From Acidobacteriota bacterium (GTDB lineage Bacteria; Acidobacteriota; Terriglobia; Terriglobales; Acidobacteriaceae): a stretch of 34,533 bases of DNA. Each line of letters starts with the position of its first letter. The first letter of the stretch is position 1. The stretch is from the NCBI GenBank assembly GCA_019510535.1, contig JAEKKE010000084.1, positions 1 to 34,533 of the forward strand. Direction: 5' to 3'. Positions 1 through 9,514 of this stretch are shown piece after piece. The notes below the pieces were generated by a model that saw only the letters and a program-made list of their open reading frames with translations, was not told the DNA's origin and searched no databases. The translations under genes and the position numbers were made by a program.

Positions 1-819
<819 letters not shown>

Positions 820-845
<26 letters not shown>

Positions 846-2772
846 AAGAGGGAGCACTGTCCCCCATCTCCTGATCCTTGTACTGCAACTGGTAGAGCTT
901 CCAGTACAGACCGCGATGCGCCAGCAGTTGCTGGTGCGTGCCTTGTTCGTGCAGGTGCCCCTTGTGCATTACGAGGATGGTGTCGGCCTTCTGGATGGTG
1001 GAGAGCCGGTGAGCAATCATCACCGAGGTGCGTCCGGTGATCATGCGGTCTACTGCGGAGCGAACCAGCAGTTCTGTCTCGGTATCGACGGAGCTGGTCG
1101 CTTCATCCAGGATCAGGATGCCCGGCCGATGGGCCAGTGCGCGTGCAAACGAGATCAGTTGCTTCTGACCGGTGGAGAAGGTGGCTCCACGCTCCACAAC
1201 CGGCTCCTGCAGCCCTTTGGAAAGGCTGCGGATGAAAGCTCCCAAATTTACGTCTTCGACCGCTTGCTGCAGTTGCTCTTCAGTGATCCATTCGCTTCCC
1301 AGGCGAATGTTCTGGGCAATGGTGCCAGTGAACAGGAATGGGTCCTGCAGCACCACGCCAAAACGTCTGCGCAGGCGATTCAGATCCTGTAGCCGCACGT
1401 CTACGCTATCCACAAGGACCTCGCCGCGCTGCACGTCGTAGAAGCGCATCATCAGGCTGGTAATGGTGGTCTTGCCCGCGCCGGTGTGACCAACAATAGC
1501 GGCGGTCTCATCTGGAGCGATGATGAAGGAGACTCCCTTCAGAATCCATTCAATCTGTGTGTCGGCAGCCAGCTCTTCGTCCGTAGCGGAGGAGACGAAG
1601 ACTTGCTGGGCCTCGGTCAGGCGCTGATAGGTGAACCAGACGTTGCGGAATTCGACCGCGCCGGAGTTATCGCCGGCAATCGGTTGTGCAGGTGACTGGA
1701 TCGTGGGAGCGGTATCCAGCAACTTGAAGATGCGCTCCGCGGCTGCCATCGCTGCCTGCAGGATGTTGTACTTTTCGCTGAGGTCCTGGATGGGGCGGAA
1801 GAACCGCTGTGCATACTGCATGAAAGCGATCAGCACGCCCAGAGTGACATACCCGGAGAGGACGCCGGCTCCGCCGCGCCAGATCACCAGTGCGATGGCT
1901 GTCGCTGAAAGCAGTTCAACGGCCGGGTAATACAGCGCATAGGCGAAGATTGCATCGGTCCACGCCTGTTTGTTTTCATCGTTGACGGCGGAGAAGTCAC
2001 GGAAGGCGCGCTTCTCGCGGTTGAACATCTGTACAACCGCCATGCCCGAGACATACTCCTGCGTGAAGGAGTTGATGCGCGCTGTCGCGCCGCGCTGGCG
2101 CCTGTAGCTGTTCCGCACATGGTCGCGGAACAACTTTGTACAGTAGATGATGGCCGGAATCACCGAGAGCGTCATCAGCGCCAGCAGGGGATTCATCTGA
2201 ACCATCACAATCACAATGAACAGCAGGACGAAGACGTCCTCGAAGATGGCCAGTACACCCGAGGTGAACATCTCGTTCAGGGCATCGACGTCGCCGGTGA
2301 CGCGCGTAACCAGCCGGCCCACGGGGTTGTGGTCGTAAAAGCTGACGTCCATGCGCTGCAGATGACGGAAGATCTGGCTGCGCAAATCGAACATCACGCG
2401 CTGCCCGGTCCACTGCATCAGGTAGGTCTGCATGAACTCCAGCCCATAGCTCACCAGCAGAGCGATGAGATACAGGGCCGCAAGCTGCGAGATACCGGTA
2501 ATCGGGTCGTGGCTCAGATAGCGGACGATCCAGGCCGGCTTGTGCCCCGGTTCGGGAGTCATATAGGCATCGACGCCTACCTTGACCAGGAACGGTCCTG
2601 CCACGTCCGCCCCTGCCTTCAACAGGATCGCCAAAGCGGAGATCAGGGCATGACCGGTGTATGGCCGCAGATAGGTCAGCAAACGCCGCATCAGGCGTGA
2701 ATCGAATGCTTTACCCGCCGGATCGTCGTCATGTGCCGACTTTTTCTTCTTGTCTTCTGCCTTGGCCGCCAT
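820..2772 (-). CDS. MsbA-type ABC exporter, fused membrane and ATPase domains
   Basis: Half-transporter of about 650 residues, likely a homodimeric exporter of lipid or drug in the inner membrane. A charged KKKK N-terminus is followed by a six-helix transmembrane domain (about residues 30-330) and an ATPase domain. From the start at 2772 the landmarks are Walker A GHTGAGKTT (428-436), signature FSTGQ (532-536, in place of LSGGQ), Walker B ILILDEA (552-558) and the H-loop histidine about 588. An acidic insertion of about 25 residues (384-408) sits between the A-loop FTYQ and the first strand WILKGVSF. An in-frame ATG at 2838 would abut the divergent hemW start; I chose 2772 because TACAAT lies 8 nt upstream of it and the extra 22 residues look unlike family N-termini. 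Its 3' end overlaps thrC. The substrate cannot be told from sequence. Confidence 0.85.
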
Positions 2773-2780
2773 CTGGATAG

Positions 2781-2786
2781 ATTGTA
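2781..2786 (-). promoter_or_regulatory. Candidate -10 box for the ABC exporter
   Basis: On the minus strand TACAAT (one mismatch to TATAAT) ends 8 nt before the ATG at 2772, and no Shine-Dalgarno lies between. Transcription would begin at or within a few bases of the start codon, giving a leaderless or nearly leaderless message. No good -35 hexamer is visible at 16-18 bp spacing. Confidence 0.35.
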
Positions 2787-2839
2787 GATGCGGAGCCACC
2801 CGTCTCCGGTTCACCCTTTCCAGTGAAACAATAGACAAG

Positions 2840-3985
2840 ATGCCCTCCGTCGGTCTCTATCTTTCGGTTCCGTTCTGCCGCGCCAAGTGCAGTTACTGCA
2901 ACTTCGCGTCCGACGCCTTCGGCCCCGCCCGGATGGATGCTTATGTGGAGCGCCTCTGCGAAGAGATCGCCCAGGCGCCGGCAAAGGCTTCCGGTATGGG
3001 GGCGACGTTACCCCGGGATGTGGATTCGGTCTACTTCGGCGGAGGGACGCCGAGCCTGCTCTCTTCCGCTCATTTTCAGCGCATCTTTGAGGCCCTGCGG
3101 GCTGTTTTCTCGCTGCAAACCGATGTGGAGTTCACTCTGGAATGCGCTCCGGGGCAGCTTGTGGACGATACCCTCGCAGAATTGCTGCGTCACGGCCTCA
3201 ACCGGGTCAGCCTGGGAGTACAGTCTTTTGTCGACCAGGAGTCGCGCGCGGTCGGCCGCTTCCACACAAAGGATGTCTGCCTGGCCGAGATCGCCCGCCT
3301 CCGCTCCGCCGGCCTGCAGGAGATCAATGTCGATCTGATCGCGGGTCTGCCGCACCAGACTCACGAGAGCTGGCGTATCTCCCTGGAGCAGGCCGCTGCG
3401 ACAGGTGTGCCTCATGCCAGTGTCTACATGCTGGAGGTCGATGAGGAGTCCCGGCTGGGAAGGGAACTCATCGCCGGCGGTGTCCGCTATCACGCCCACC
3501 ATGTGCCGGATGATGGCCTGGTGGCGGAGATGTATCTTGAGGCCTGCGAGTTCCTGGGGAACAATGGCATTCCTCAATACGAGATCTCGAACTTCGCCCG
3601 TCCTGGCCAGGCCTCCCGCCACAACCTTAAGTATTGGAAGCGCCTTCCATACCTCGGTCTGGGGCTGGACGCACACTCTATGCTTGGCGATTGGCGCTTC
3701 CAGAACACAGACGATCTGAATGCCTATCTCGAGGGCAAAGCATCGCCGGATCCGGTTGCTGTGTCACCGCATGAGGCATCGGAGGAAGAGGTCTTCCTCG
3801 GCCTGCGGCTGAATGAGGGGATTCTTCTTCCTAAAGAAGGTCCCGTCGTTCCCGTGCTGCAGCAGTTGGTTCGAGAGGGTCTGATGCAGCTTCATGGAGA
3901 CCGCGTCGCTTTGACCCCGAAGGGGCGTCTTCTCTCGAACGATGTCTTCACCGAGCTTCTCGGTGCTGGAGCATTTTCCCTGTAG
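2840..3985 (+). CDS. hemW: HemW-type radical SAM protein (heme chaperone; often annotated as HemN-like coproporphyrinogen III oxidase)
   Basis: Radical SAM protein of 381 residues. The cluster motif CRAKCSYCNF gives C13, C17 and C20 for a 4Fe-4S cluster. Cys20 is followed by Asn-Phe; true HemN enzymes carry a further cysteine two residues after the third, and its absence here favours HemW, a heme-trafficking chaperone, over coproporphyrinogen oxidase. Other family landmarks are SVYFGGGTPSLL, RVSLGVQSF, INVDLIAGLPHQT and QYEISNFA. The start at 2840 places the motif at residues 13-20 as usual; an upstream ATG at 2750 would run antisense through the ABC exporter start. No Shine-Dalgarno is seen; AACAAT lies 7 nt upstream of the ATG. 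The last five codons and the TAG stop lie inside the left inverted end of a repeat element, so the C-terminus GAFSL appears to come from the repeat. Confidence 0.88.
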   Translation: MPSVGLYLSVPFCRAKCSYCNFASDAFGPARMDAYVERLCEEIAQAPAKASGMGATLPRDVDSVYFGGGTPSLLSSAHFQRIFEALRAVFSLQTDVEFTLECAPGQLVDDTLAELLRHGLNRVSLGVQSFVDQESRAVGRFHTKDVCLAEIARLRSAGLQEINVDLIAGLPHQTHESWRISLEQAAATGVPHASVYMLEVDEESRLGRELIAGGVRYHAHHVPDDGLVAEMYLEACEFLGNNGIPQYEISNFARPGQASRHNLKYWKRLPYLGLGLDAHSMLGDWRFQNTDDLNAYLEGKASPDPVAVSPHEASEEEVFLGLRLNEGILLPKEGPVVPVLQQLVREGLMQLHGDRVALTPKGRLLSNDVFTELLGAGAFSL

Positions 3986-4082
3986 GTGTAGAGCGGGGCT
4001 TCCCCATCTATGGGCGTTTTCCGCAACGAAAACGCGGCTGTACTCCTCTTCCGGGATACCCATCAACAGGGAAATGCTCTAC
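3967..4082 (+). repeat. MITE/REP-like palindromic element, family A copy 1
   Basis: Element of about 116 bp between hemW and the threonine aldolase gene. The left end GGAGCATTTTCCCTGT (3969-3984 region) is inverted at the right end as ACAGGGAAATGCTCTA (4066-4081). The centre holds a hairpin GCGTTTTC (4014-4021) / GAAAACGC (4028-4035). The stretch from 4007 to 4076 aligns closely, with few gaps, to the minus strand of the copy at 18821-18939. The left 30 bp align to the left part of 13281-13434. No ORF, so any mobility would need a transposase supplied elsewhere. It spans the hemW stop codon. Confidence 0.75.
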
Positions 4083-4102
4083 TGCCTGAGACAATACAGG
4101 GC

Positions 4103-5140
4103 ATGGAGATTATCGAGCTTCGCAGCGATACGTTGACCAAACCCACCGCCGCTATGCGCCAGGCTATGGCTACCGCCGATGTTGGCGACGATGTATACGG
4201 GGAAGACCCCACGGTCAACCGGTTGGAAGCGCGAGCCGCGCAGGTCTTCGGTAAAGAAGCTGCGATCTTCGTTCCCACCGGATCGATGGGTAACCTCACT
4301 TCCATCATGGTTCACACGCGGCCGGGGCAGGAGGTTATCTGCGAATCGCGCGCCCACATTCTGGATTGGGAGATGGGATCGATGGTCTCCGTTGCCGGAA
4401 CCGTGCCGCGCACCATCTTTGGGGACCGCGGCGTGCTTACCTGGTCTCAGATCCGCGAAAAGATCGTTCTCAATACTGCCGCATACTATCGCGCGCGTAC
4501 GGGACTGATCGAGCTCGAGAACTCGCACAATATGGCAGGGGGAACGGTCACGCCGCTCGATGTCTTTGAGGAGATCTGGGCTGGAGCCAAGGAGTGTGGC
4601 ATTCCGACGCATCTGGATGGAGCCCGCGTCTTCAACGCTGCTACTGCGCTTGGTGTTTCCGTCTCGCGGCTGACCAGTGGCTTCGACACGGTCATGTTCT
4701 GTCTCTCCAAAGGCCTGGCCGCGCCTGTCGGATCGATGATCGTCGGTAGCCGTGCATCCATCGACCGTGCACGTGTCATTCGCAAGACGCTGGGTGGTGG
4801 TATGCGGCAGGCAGGTGTGCTCGCCGCTCCCGGCTTGATTGCCCTGGAGGAGATGTCCAAACGACTCGCGGAAGACCACGCGAATGCACGTCTGCTGGCG
4901 GAGGCGATCGCTACTTCTCCAGCCGCGGAGATCGATCTTTCAGGCGTACAAACCAATATCGTGATCTTCCGTTTGGCCGGCCAAGGGGATGCCATAGGGT
5001 TTGTTCGCCGCTTGGAAGCGAAGGGCGTTCGTTGCAGCGCCATCGGTCCGCACGCGGTGCGGCTGGTAACGCACAACGATGTTTCGCACACGCAATGCGA
5101 AACCGCCGCGAAGCTGATTGTGGAAGAGCTGAACGCCTAG
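4103..5140 (+). CDS. ltaE: Low-specificity L-threonine aldolase
   Basis: PLP enzyme of fold-type I, 345 residues, that cleaves threonine/allo-threonine to glycine and acetaldehyde. Family motifs are IELRSDTLTKPT (N-terminus), VGDDVYGEDPTVNRLE, FVPTGSMGN, the histidine in ESRAHI (H85, stacking on PLP), THLDGARVFNA (D172, R175) and the PLP-binding lysine K203 in CLSKGLAAPVGS. An in-frame ATG at 4010 would add 31 residues encoded entirely by the repeat element, so I start at 4103, where the protein begins as family members do. No Shine-Dalgarno precedes it; GACAAT lies 7 nt upstream. The gene ends 7 bp from the convergent histidine kinase gene. The nearby threonine synthase gives a loose threonine/glycine theme. 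Confidence 0.9.
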   Translation: MEIIELRSDTLTKPTAAMRQAMATADVGDDVYGEDPTVNRLEARAAQVFGKEAAIFVPTGSMGNLTSIMVHTRPGQEVICESRAHILDWEMGSMVSVAGTVPRTIFGDRGVLTWSQIREKIVLNTAAYYRARTGLIELENSHNMAGGTVTPLDVFEEIWAGAKECGIPTHLDGARVFNAATALGVSVSRLTSGFDTVMFCLSKGLAAPVGSMIVGSRASIDRARVIRKTLGGGMRQAGVLAAPGLIALEEMSKRLAEDHANARLLAEAIATSPAAEIDLSGVQTNIVIFRLAGQGDAIGFVRRLEAKGVRCSAIGPHAVRLVTHNDVSHTQCETAAKLIVEELNA

Positions 5141-5147
5141 AACCTGT

Positions 5148-6920
5148 CTAGGCAGTCTCTGCCGGTGCGTGTACGACGAACTTCCGTGGCAGAGTGACGG
5201 TGACTTTGACTCCCGTTCCGTCGGGGAAGGCTGGGCTTTCGAGCTCGATCCGGCCCCCATGCTTGCTTAGAATGCCGCGACTGACCCACAGACCAAGACC
5301 TGTGCCTCTTTCTCCCTTTGTCGAGAAGAATGGCTGAAAGAGGCTCTGCTGGGTTTGGTTGTCGATCGCCGCCCCGCTGTTGGTCAATATGACCCGTGCC
5401 CCATCGCCCAGCCTGATCAGTTCCACGCGGACAAATCCTCCGGGGTCGGCGGCTTCGTAGGCATTGGTGATGAGATTGGTGAAGACCTGGCGCAGCTCCG
5501 CTGGATATCCCTCGACCAGTGCGGTCTCAGGCAGGATCTGCTCCAGCGTTACCTGGGCTCGCTGAATCTTATAGGAGATGAGCGAGATGAGGTCCTGAAG
5601 TAGTTCCCGTAGCTCGACCGGCACAGGGGTGCGGGACTCACGGTAAAGGGAGAGCATTGCGCGGCTGATCTGCGTCACCCGCGATAGCTCCTGGTCGGCC
5701 ATCTCCAGCAGGTGACGGCGCTCCTCTTCTTCATAGGAATCGGTGCGCAACAGGTAGAGAATATTGGCCACCGAGTCCAACGGGTTATGAATCTCATGCG
5801 CGATGGTGGCCGCTAGCCGCCCGGTGACAGCAAGTCGCTCATTGGAGATAAGAATCCGCTGTGTCTGCTTCTCATGGGTAATATCGCGGAAGACAATCAC
5901 CACGCCCACCATCAGCCCCTCTGCGTCGCGGATAGGAGCTCCTGAGTCGTCGATGTGAACCTCGGTCCCGTCGCGTCGCCGCAGAATGGTGTGGTTGGCA
6001 AGTCCCATAACGCGGTCCATGCGTTTTACCCTGGCGATCGGGCTTTCGATTGGCAACCGGGTCTCTTCGTTGACGATATCGAAGACATCTTCGATGGGTT
6101 GGCCGAAGGCTTCATCGATCGTCCAGCCAGTCAGCTCCGTCGCAATCGGATTCAGCATAGTCACCAGCCCATGTCCGTCGGTGACGATCACGCCGTCGCC
6201 AATCGAGACCAATGTCGTCCGCAATCGCTGCTCTGACGCAAAAAGCTGATCGGCGCGCTCCTGCAGTGACGTCACCGACGTCTGAAAGCTGAGAGAGACA
6301 CGGTTGAGCTGATGGTTCATGTAGATTGCGATCAAAGTTCCGGTCAGAAGTGAAAGGACAAGCAGGTAGACTCTCGTGACGCGTGCGCGCTCCTGCCAGA
6401 CCCCTACGCTCTGCTGCCGCAGAACGCTGGTCGCCTGCATCGTCTCGGAAAACTGACTGCGGATGATATCCATCTGCGCTTTGCCCCGCAGATTCACCTC
6501 AGCTGGATTCTCATCCTTACCTGTGCGTACAGCCTCTATATGGAGATCAGCGAATTCATGTTTCCACTGCAGATAGGATGACCGGAGAGTACGGACGCGG
6601 ATAGTTTGCGGCAAGCTCAGGCCGGGTGTCTGTTCAACGTCATTCAATCTCTGGACGATCTCGCCTTCATGGCCGCGATACAGATCGAGAAATTGTTCAT
6701 CATGCGTGAGCTGGTAGCCCCGGAGTCCGGTCTCCTGGTCGAGGATGAGCTTTTGTGCCTGCCCAAGCCGTTGCAGATTCCGGTCGATCAGTTGTAGCTG
6801 GTTCACCGCCAGATTGGCGGAACGGATCTGCCATGAAAGAACTCCACTGACGATCAGCAATGCGGCAATCGGCAGCAGAAATGTCAGGAGAAGGATCCGT
6901 CGAAATTCACGAATGTCCAA
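5148..6920 (-). CDS. Membrane histidine kinase with CHASE3 and PAS domains
   Basis: Sensor kinase of 590 residues. Transmembrane helix 1 is about 9-30, the periplasmic CHASE3-type region about 35-180 (with the typical QETGLRGYQLTHDEQFL), helix 2 about 183-201, a linker, a PAS domain about 230-350, a HisKA domain with phospho-acceptor H375 in IAHEIHNPL, and a HATPase domain with N-box N482/N486 and G-box GTGLGLW (539-545). CHASE3 regions sense extracellular signals of unknown identity. The gene lies 10 bp downstream of a stand-alone receiver on the same strand, so the two probably form one operon and a phosphotransfer pair. It faces the threonine aldolase gene tail to tail. No output domain is present. 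The ligand and final target are not visible. Confidence 0.9.
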   Translation of the reverse strand: MDIREFRRILLLTFLLPIAALLIVSGVLSWQIRSANLAVNQLQLIDRNLQRLGQAQKLILDQETGLRGYQLTHDEQFLDLYRGHEGEIVQRLNDVEQTPGLSLPQTIRVRTLRSSYLQWKHEFADLHIEAVRTGKDENPAEVNLRGKAQMDIIRSQFSETMQATSVLRQQSVGVWQERARVTRVYLLVLSLLTGTLIAIYMNHQLNRVSLSFQTSVTSLQERADQLFASEQRLRTTLVSIGDGVIVTDGHGLVTMLNPIATELTGWTIDEAFGQPIEDVFDIVNEETRLPIESPIARVKRMDRVMGLANHTILRRRDGTEVHIDDSGAPIRDAEGLMVGVVIVFRDITHEKQTQRILISNERLAVTGRLAATIAHEIHNPLDSVANILYLLRTDSYEEEERRHLLEMADQELSRVTQISRAMLSLYRESRTPVPVELRELLQDLISLISYKIQRAQVTLEQILPETALVEGYPAELRQVFTNLITNAYEAADPGGFVRVELIRLGDGARVILTNSGAAIDNQTQQSLFQPFFSTKGERGTGLGLWVSRGILSKHGGRIELESPAFPDGTGVKVTVTLPRKFVVHAPAETA

Positions 6921-6930
6921 TGAGCGGCAC

Positions 6931-7302
6931 CTATTGCGGACTGCGGTCCGAGAACAGGCGCTTCAAATTTGCCAGCAATGCAGGCGCGCCCTCTCCCTTG
7001 GTCATGTAAAGCGAGACATTCGCGGTTGCGTCTGCCGGCAGACCAACATAGGCAGAGAGTAGCAAAATAGGAAGGTCTGGACGCATAGTCCGCATCTGCC
7101 GTGCTACCTCATCCCCATCCATGCCCGGCATGGAGTAATCCAGAATTACAGCCTCTACCGGATGAGCCTCCAGCAGCGACAGACCGGAGGCGCCATCAGG
7201 AGCGCACAGCACACGGTAGCCGGCACGCTCGAGCAGCATGCTCCGAATCCGAAGCCCAACGGATTCATCATCGACACATAGGATCAGGGGTGAGTTCTGC
7301 AT
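6931..7302 (-). CDS. Stand-alone response regulator receiver
   Basis: Receiver domain alone, 123 residues, without DNA-binding or enzymatic output. Conserved residues are the acidic pair D11/D12, phospho-acceptor D55 in ILDYSMPGMDG, S83 in LLLSAY and K102 in YMTKGEG. It probably takes phosphate from, or passes it to, the CHASE3 histidine kinase that follows 10 bp downstream. A short hairpin, GTGGGC/GCCCAC (7305-7322), sits just before the ATG where a ribosome site would be, and no Shine-Dalgarno is seen. A second receiver of the same kind lies at 29693-30088. Confidence 0.88.
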   Translation of the reverse strand: MQNSPLILCVDDESVGLRIRSMLLERAGYRVLCAPDGASGLSLLEAHPVEAVILDYSMPGMDGDEVARQMRTMRPDLPILLLSAYVGLPADATANVSLYMTKGEGAPALLANLKRLFSDRSPQ

Positions 7303-7458
7303 CAGTGGGCCTGTGTGCCCACACTACACCATCACCTTCGTAGATGGCTCGTAAATCCGTTGCGAATCAACAGATCAGATGAGCAGATTCACATTATTTT
7401 TGCATTCCAGACCTTCGGTTGCGATAGCCTAAGGCCGAACACAGGAGAAAAACGCTCT
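7303..7458. promoter_or_regulatory. Divergent promoter region, receiver gene / phoB
   Basis: A 156-bp gap separates the divergent starts of the receiver (7302) and phoB (7459), so it must hold promoters in both directions. The palindrome at 7305-7322 (6-bp arms) abuts the receiver start. The middle is AT-richer (7378-7412). TTGCAT and GATAGC are 17 bp apart (7401 onward), a weak -35/-10 candidate for phoB. I found no clear 11-bp-spaced Pho-box repeat here. Confidence 0.4.
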
Positions 7459-8157
7459 GTGAGCCAGACCATCTTTCTGCTGGAAGACGATCTCGATATC
7501 CAGCGGCTGGTACAGTACCACCTGGAAGCTGCGGGCTTCACCGTCCGGGCTTTTAACGCGGCTACGAATGTAGCCTCTGACGCTGAGCGGCAACCCCCGG
7601 CCCTCTTCCTGCTGGACATCATGGTGCCCGGCGGTGACGGTCTGGATCTTTGCCGTCGTCTGCGCTCCAACCCCGCGCTGTCGACGATCCCCATCATCTT
7701 CCTCACCGCGCGCGCCAGCGAGAACGATCGTGTGCTCGGTCTGGAATTGGGAGCCGATGACTACATCACTAAGCCTTTTGGCACCCGGGAGCTGTTGGCT
7801 CGTGTGAAGGCCGTGTTGCGCCGCTTTGAACGTCCTACTGCGCCAAGCATTGTCAGCTTCGACAATATTGAGATTGATCAGGCTGCCATGCAGTTGAAGG
7901 TAGGCGGGCACCTGCAGACGACAACGGCGACTGAGTTTCGTCTGCTGGACTATCTGGCCCGCCATCCAGGCCGTGTCTTTACCCGCGATCAGTTGCTTGA
8001 CGCCGTGTGGGGCGACGCTCGCTTCGTCACCCCGCGTTCGGTCGACGTCTATGTACGGCGAATTCGCGAGAAGATTGAAGCCGATCCGGAAAACCCGCGT
8101 TACCTTAAAACCATGCGCGGCGCCGGTTATCGTTTCGAAATGCCGAAGACCGTCTGA
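7459..8157 (+). CDS. phoB: PhoB-type phosphate regulon response regulator
   Basis: OmpR/PhoB-family transcription factor of 232 residues. The receiver has E9/D10/D11, phospho-acceptor D53 in LLDIMVPGGDG, T83 in FLTARAS and K105 in ITKPFGTRELLARV. The C-terminal winged helix shows FRLLDYLARHPGRVFTRDQLLDAVWG, RSVDVYVRRIREKI and TMRGAGYRF. I start at GTG 7459 because AGGAG lies 11 nt upstream at 7443-7447 and the protein then begins right at the receiver; an in-frame ATG at 7315 would add 48 residues of intergenic sequence. It is first in a seven-gene same-strand unit with phoR, pstSCAB and phoU, which identifies it as the phosphate regulator among OmpR-family paralogues. Confidence 0.92.
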   Translation: MSQTIFLLEDDLDIQRLVQYHLEAAGFTVRAFNAATNVASDAERQPPALFLLDIMVPGGDGLDLCRRLRSNPALSTIPIIFLTARASENDRVLGLELGADDYITKPFGTRELLARVKAVLRRFERPTAPSIVSFDNIEIDQAAMQLKVGGHLQTTTATEFRLLDYLARHPGRVFTRDQLLDAVWGDARFVTPRSVDVYVRRIREKIEADPENPRYLKTMRGAGYRFEMPKTV

Positions 8158-8166
8158 GGGAACGCC

Positions 8167-9513
8167 TTGAAGCGGACCATCACTGGAATTGTGGTGCTGC
8201 TGTGCGTGGTTACGGCGCTGGCTGCATTTGGCGCTGGTTGGGCCTTGTCCGGCTCGCCTGTGTGGCTGCGCTTCATCACGCTTGCCGCCATCATGCTGGG
8301 TATCTCTTTGCTTGCCATCGCAATTATTAGCGGTGCGCTGCGGAGAGATGCCTCCAGCCTTCGTCTGGCTATCGTGGCCTCCACTCCGGAGCAGCAGGCC
8401 AGTCGGCCCGATCTGGGTGATTTCCAGGACCTCTGGCCTGCGTTTGACGCAGCGCGGCAGAAGGTTCATTCCCAGATCGCAGCGATTGAAGAAGAGCGGG
8501 CTAAGCTCGCAGCCGTCCTGGATTCCATGCAGGACCTTGTCGTTGCTGTGGATTCAGCGGGGCGCATCCAGTGGGCGAATGAACCCATGCGCCGCGAACT
8601 CGAAGGTGCAGTCCGCCATGGACAGGCGATTGTGCATACCATCCGTGATCCCGAGGTGCTGCTCTGTTTGCAGGTGGCGCTTGACGATGGTTTGGTGACA
8701 CAGCGCCGCTCTACTTCTCTCAAGCCCGGCCGCATCTTTGAAGTGAACGCCGGTCCCATCCCCGGTGGCGGCGCTGTTGCCGTATTACACGACCTGACCC
8801 GCATCGAGCAGGTGGAACGTACCCAGCGTGAGTTCATTGCTAACGTCTCACACGAGCTGCGCACTCCGCTGACCTCCATCTCCGGTTACGTCGAAACCCT
8901 GCTGGACTTTGAACGCTCGCTGTCTCCTCAGTCCAGGGAATTTCTTGAAACGATCCTGAAGAACGCCACCCGCATGACCCGCCTGACCGAGGACCTTCTG
9001 GTTCTGGCCAGGGTTGAAAGCGGTGAGAATCCCATCCATCCGACGGTCGTCCCCGCAGAGAAGCTGGTACGCGATGCAGTCGCTGCTGTCCGCGGGATTG
9101 TGCGCGACGCAGGGGCCAAGCTCGACATCGGCACCATGGACTCGATCAATGTGATGGCGGATGCCGATGCCACGACCCAGGTGCTCTCCAACCTGATCGA
9201 AAACGCGACGAAGTATGGCCGCGCTACGACCGGGGAGCCCGCCCGGATCGAGGTCTCTGTCGAACAAAAGGGAGCCCATGCGGAGTTCCGCATCCGGGAC
9301 TGGGGTGCGGGTATCGCCTCGGAGCATCACGACCGCATCTTCGAGCGCTTCTACCGTGTGGACAAAGCACGTTCGCGCGAGACCGGCGGTACAGGTCTCG
9401 GGCTCGCCATCGCGCGCCATATCGTGATGCAGCATGGCGGAAATATCTGGGTGGAGAGCCGCCTCAACCAGGGAAGCACCTTCGCGTTCACCCTGCCCGT
9501 GGTGCAGGGCTGA
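8167..9513 (+). CDS. phoR: PhoR-type phosphate sensor histidine kinase
   Basis: Inner-membrane kinase of 448 residues that phosphorylates PhoB under phosphate limitation. Two N-terminal helices (about 5-28 and 33-57) have almost no periplasmic loop, typical of PhoR. A PAS-like region about 112-210 follows, then HisKA with H229 in ANVSHELRTPLTSI, and HATPase with N342/N346 and G-box GTGLGLA (408-414). The start is TTG at 8167, 9 bp after the phoB stop, with GAGGG just upstream. Its stop is one base from the pstS start, so it is embedded in the phosphate operon; PhoR usually senses through the Pst transporter and PhoU. Confidence 0.92.
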   Translation: MKRTITGIVVLLCVVTALAAFGAGWALSGSPVWLRFITLAAIMLGISLLAIAIISGALRRDASSLRLAIVASTPEQQASRPDLGDFQDLWPAFDAARQKVHSQIAAIEEERAKLAAVLDSMQDLVVAVDSAGRIQWANEPMRRELEGAVRHGQAIVHTIRDPEVLLCLQVALDDGLVTQRRSTSLKPGRIFEVNAGPIPGGGAVAVLHDLTRIEQVERTQREFIANVSHELRTPLTSISGYVETLLDFERSLSPQSREFLETILKNATRMTRLTEDLLVLARVESGENPIHPTVVPAEKLVRDAVAAVRGIVRDAGAKLDIGTMDSINVMADADATTQVLSNLIENATKYGRATTGEPARIEVSVEQKGAHAEFRIRDWGAGIASEHHDRIFERFYRVDKARSRETGGTGLGLAIARHIVMQHGGNIWVESRLNQGSTFAFTLPVVQG

Positions 9514-9514
9514 T

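Noticed and set aside
7429-8469. Long minus-strand reading frame (346 codons) antisense to phoB/phoR
   Set aside because: It mirrors a real gene with clear domains, has no recognisable motifs and is full of Gln/Arg/His runs typical of antisense frames in GC-rich coding DNA.
8189-8698. Plus-strand frame overlapping phoR in another frame
   Set aside because: It lies wholly inside phoR, with Cys/Trp/Arg-rich composition and no motif.
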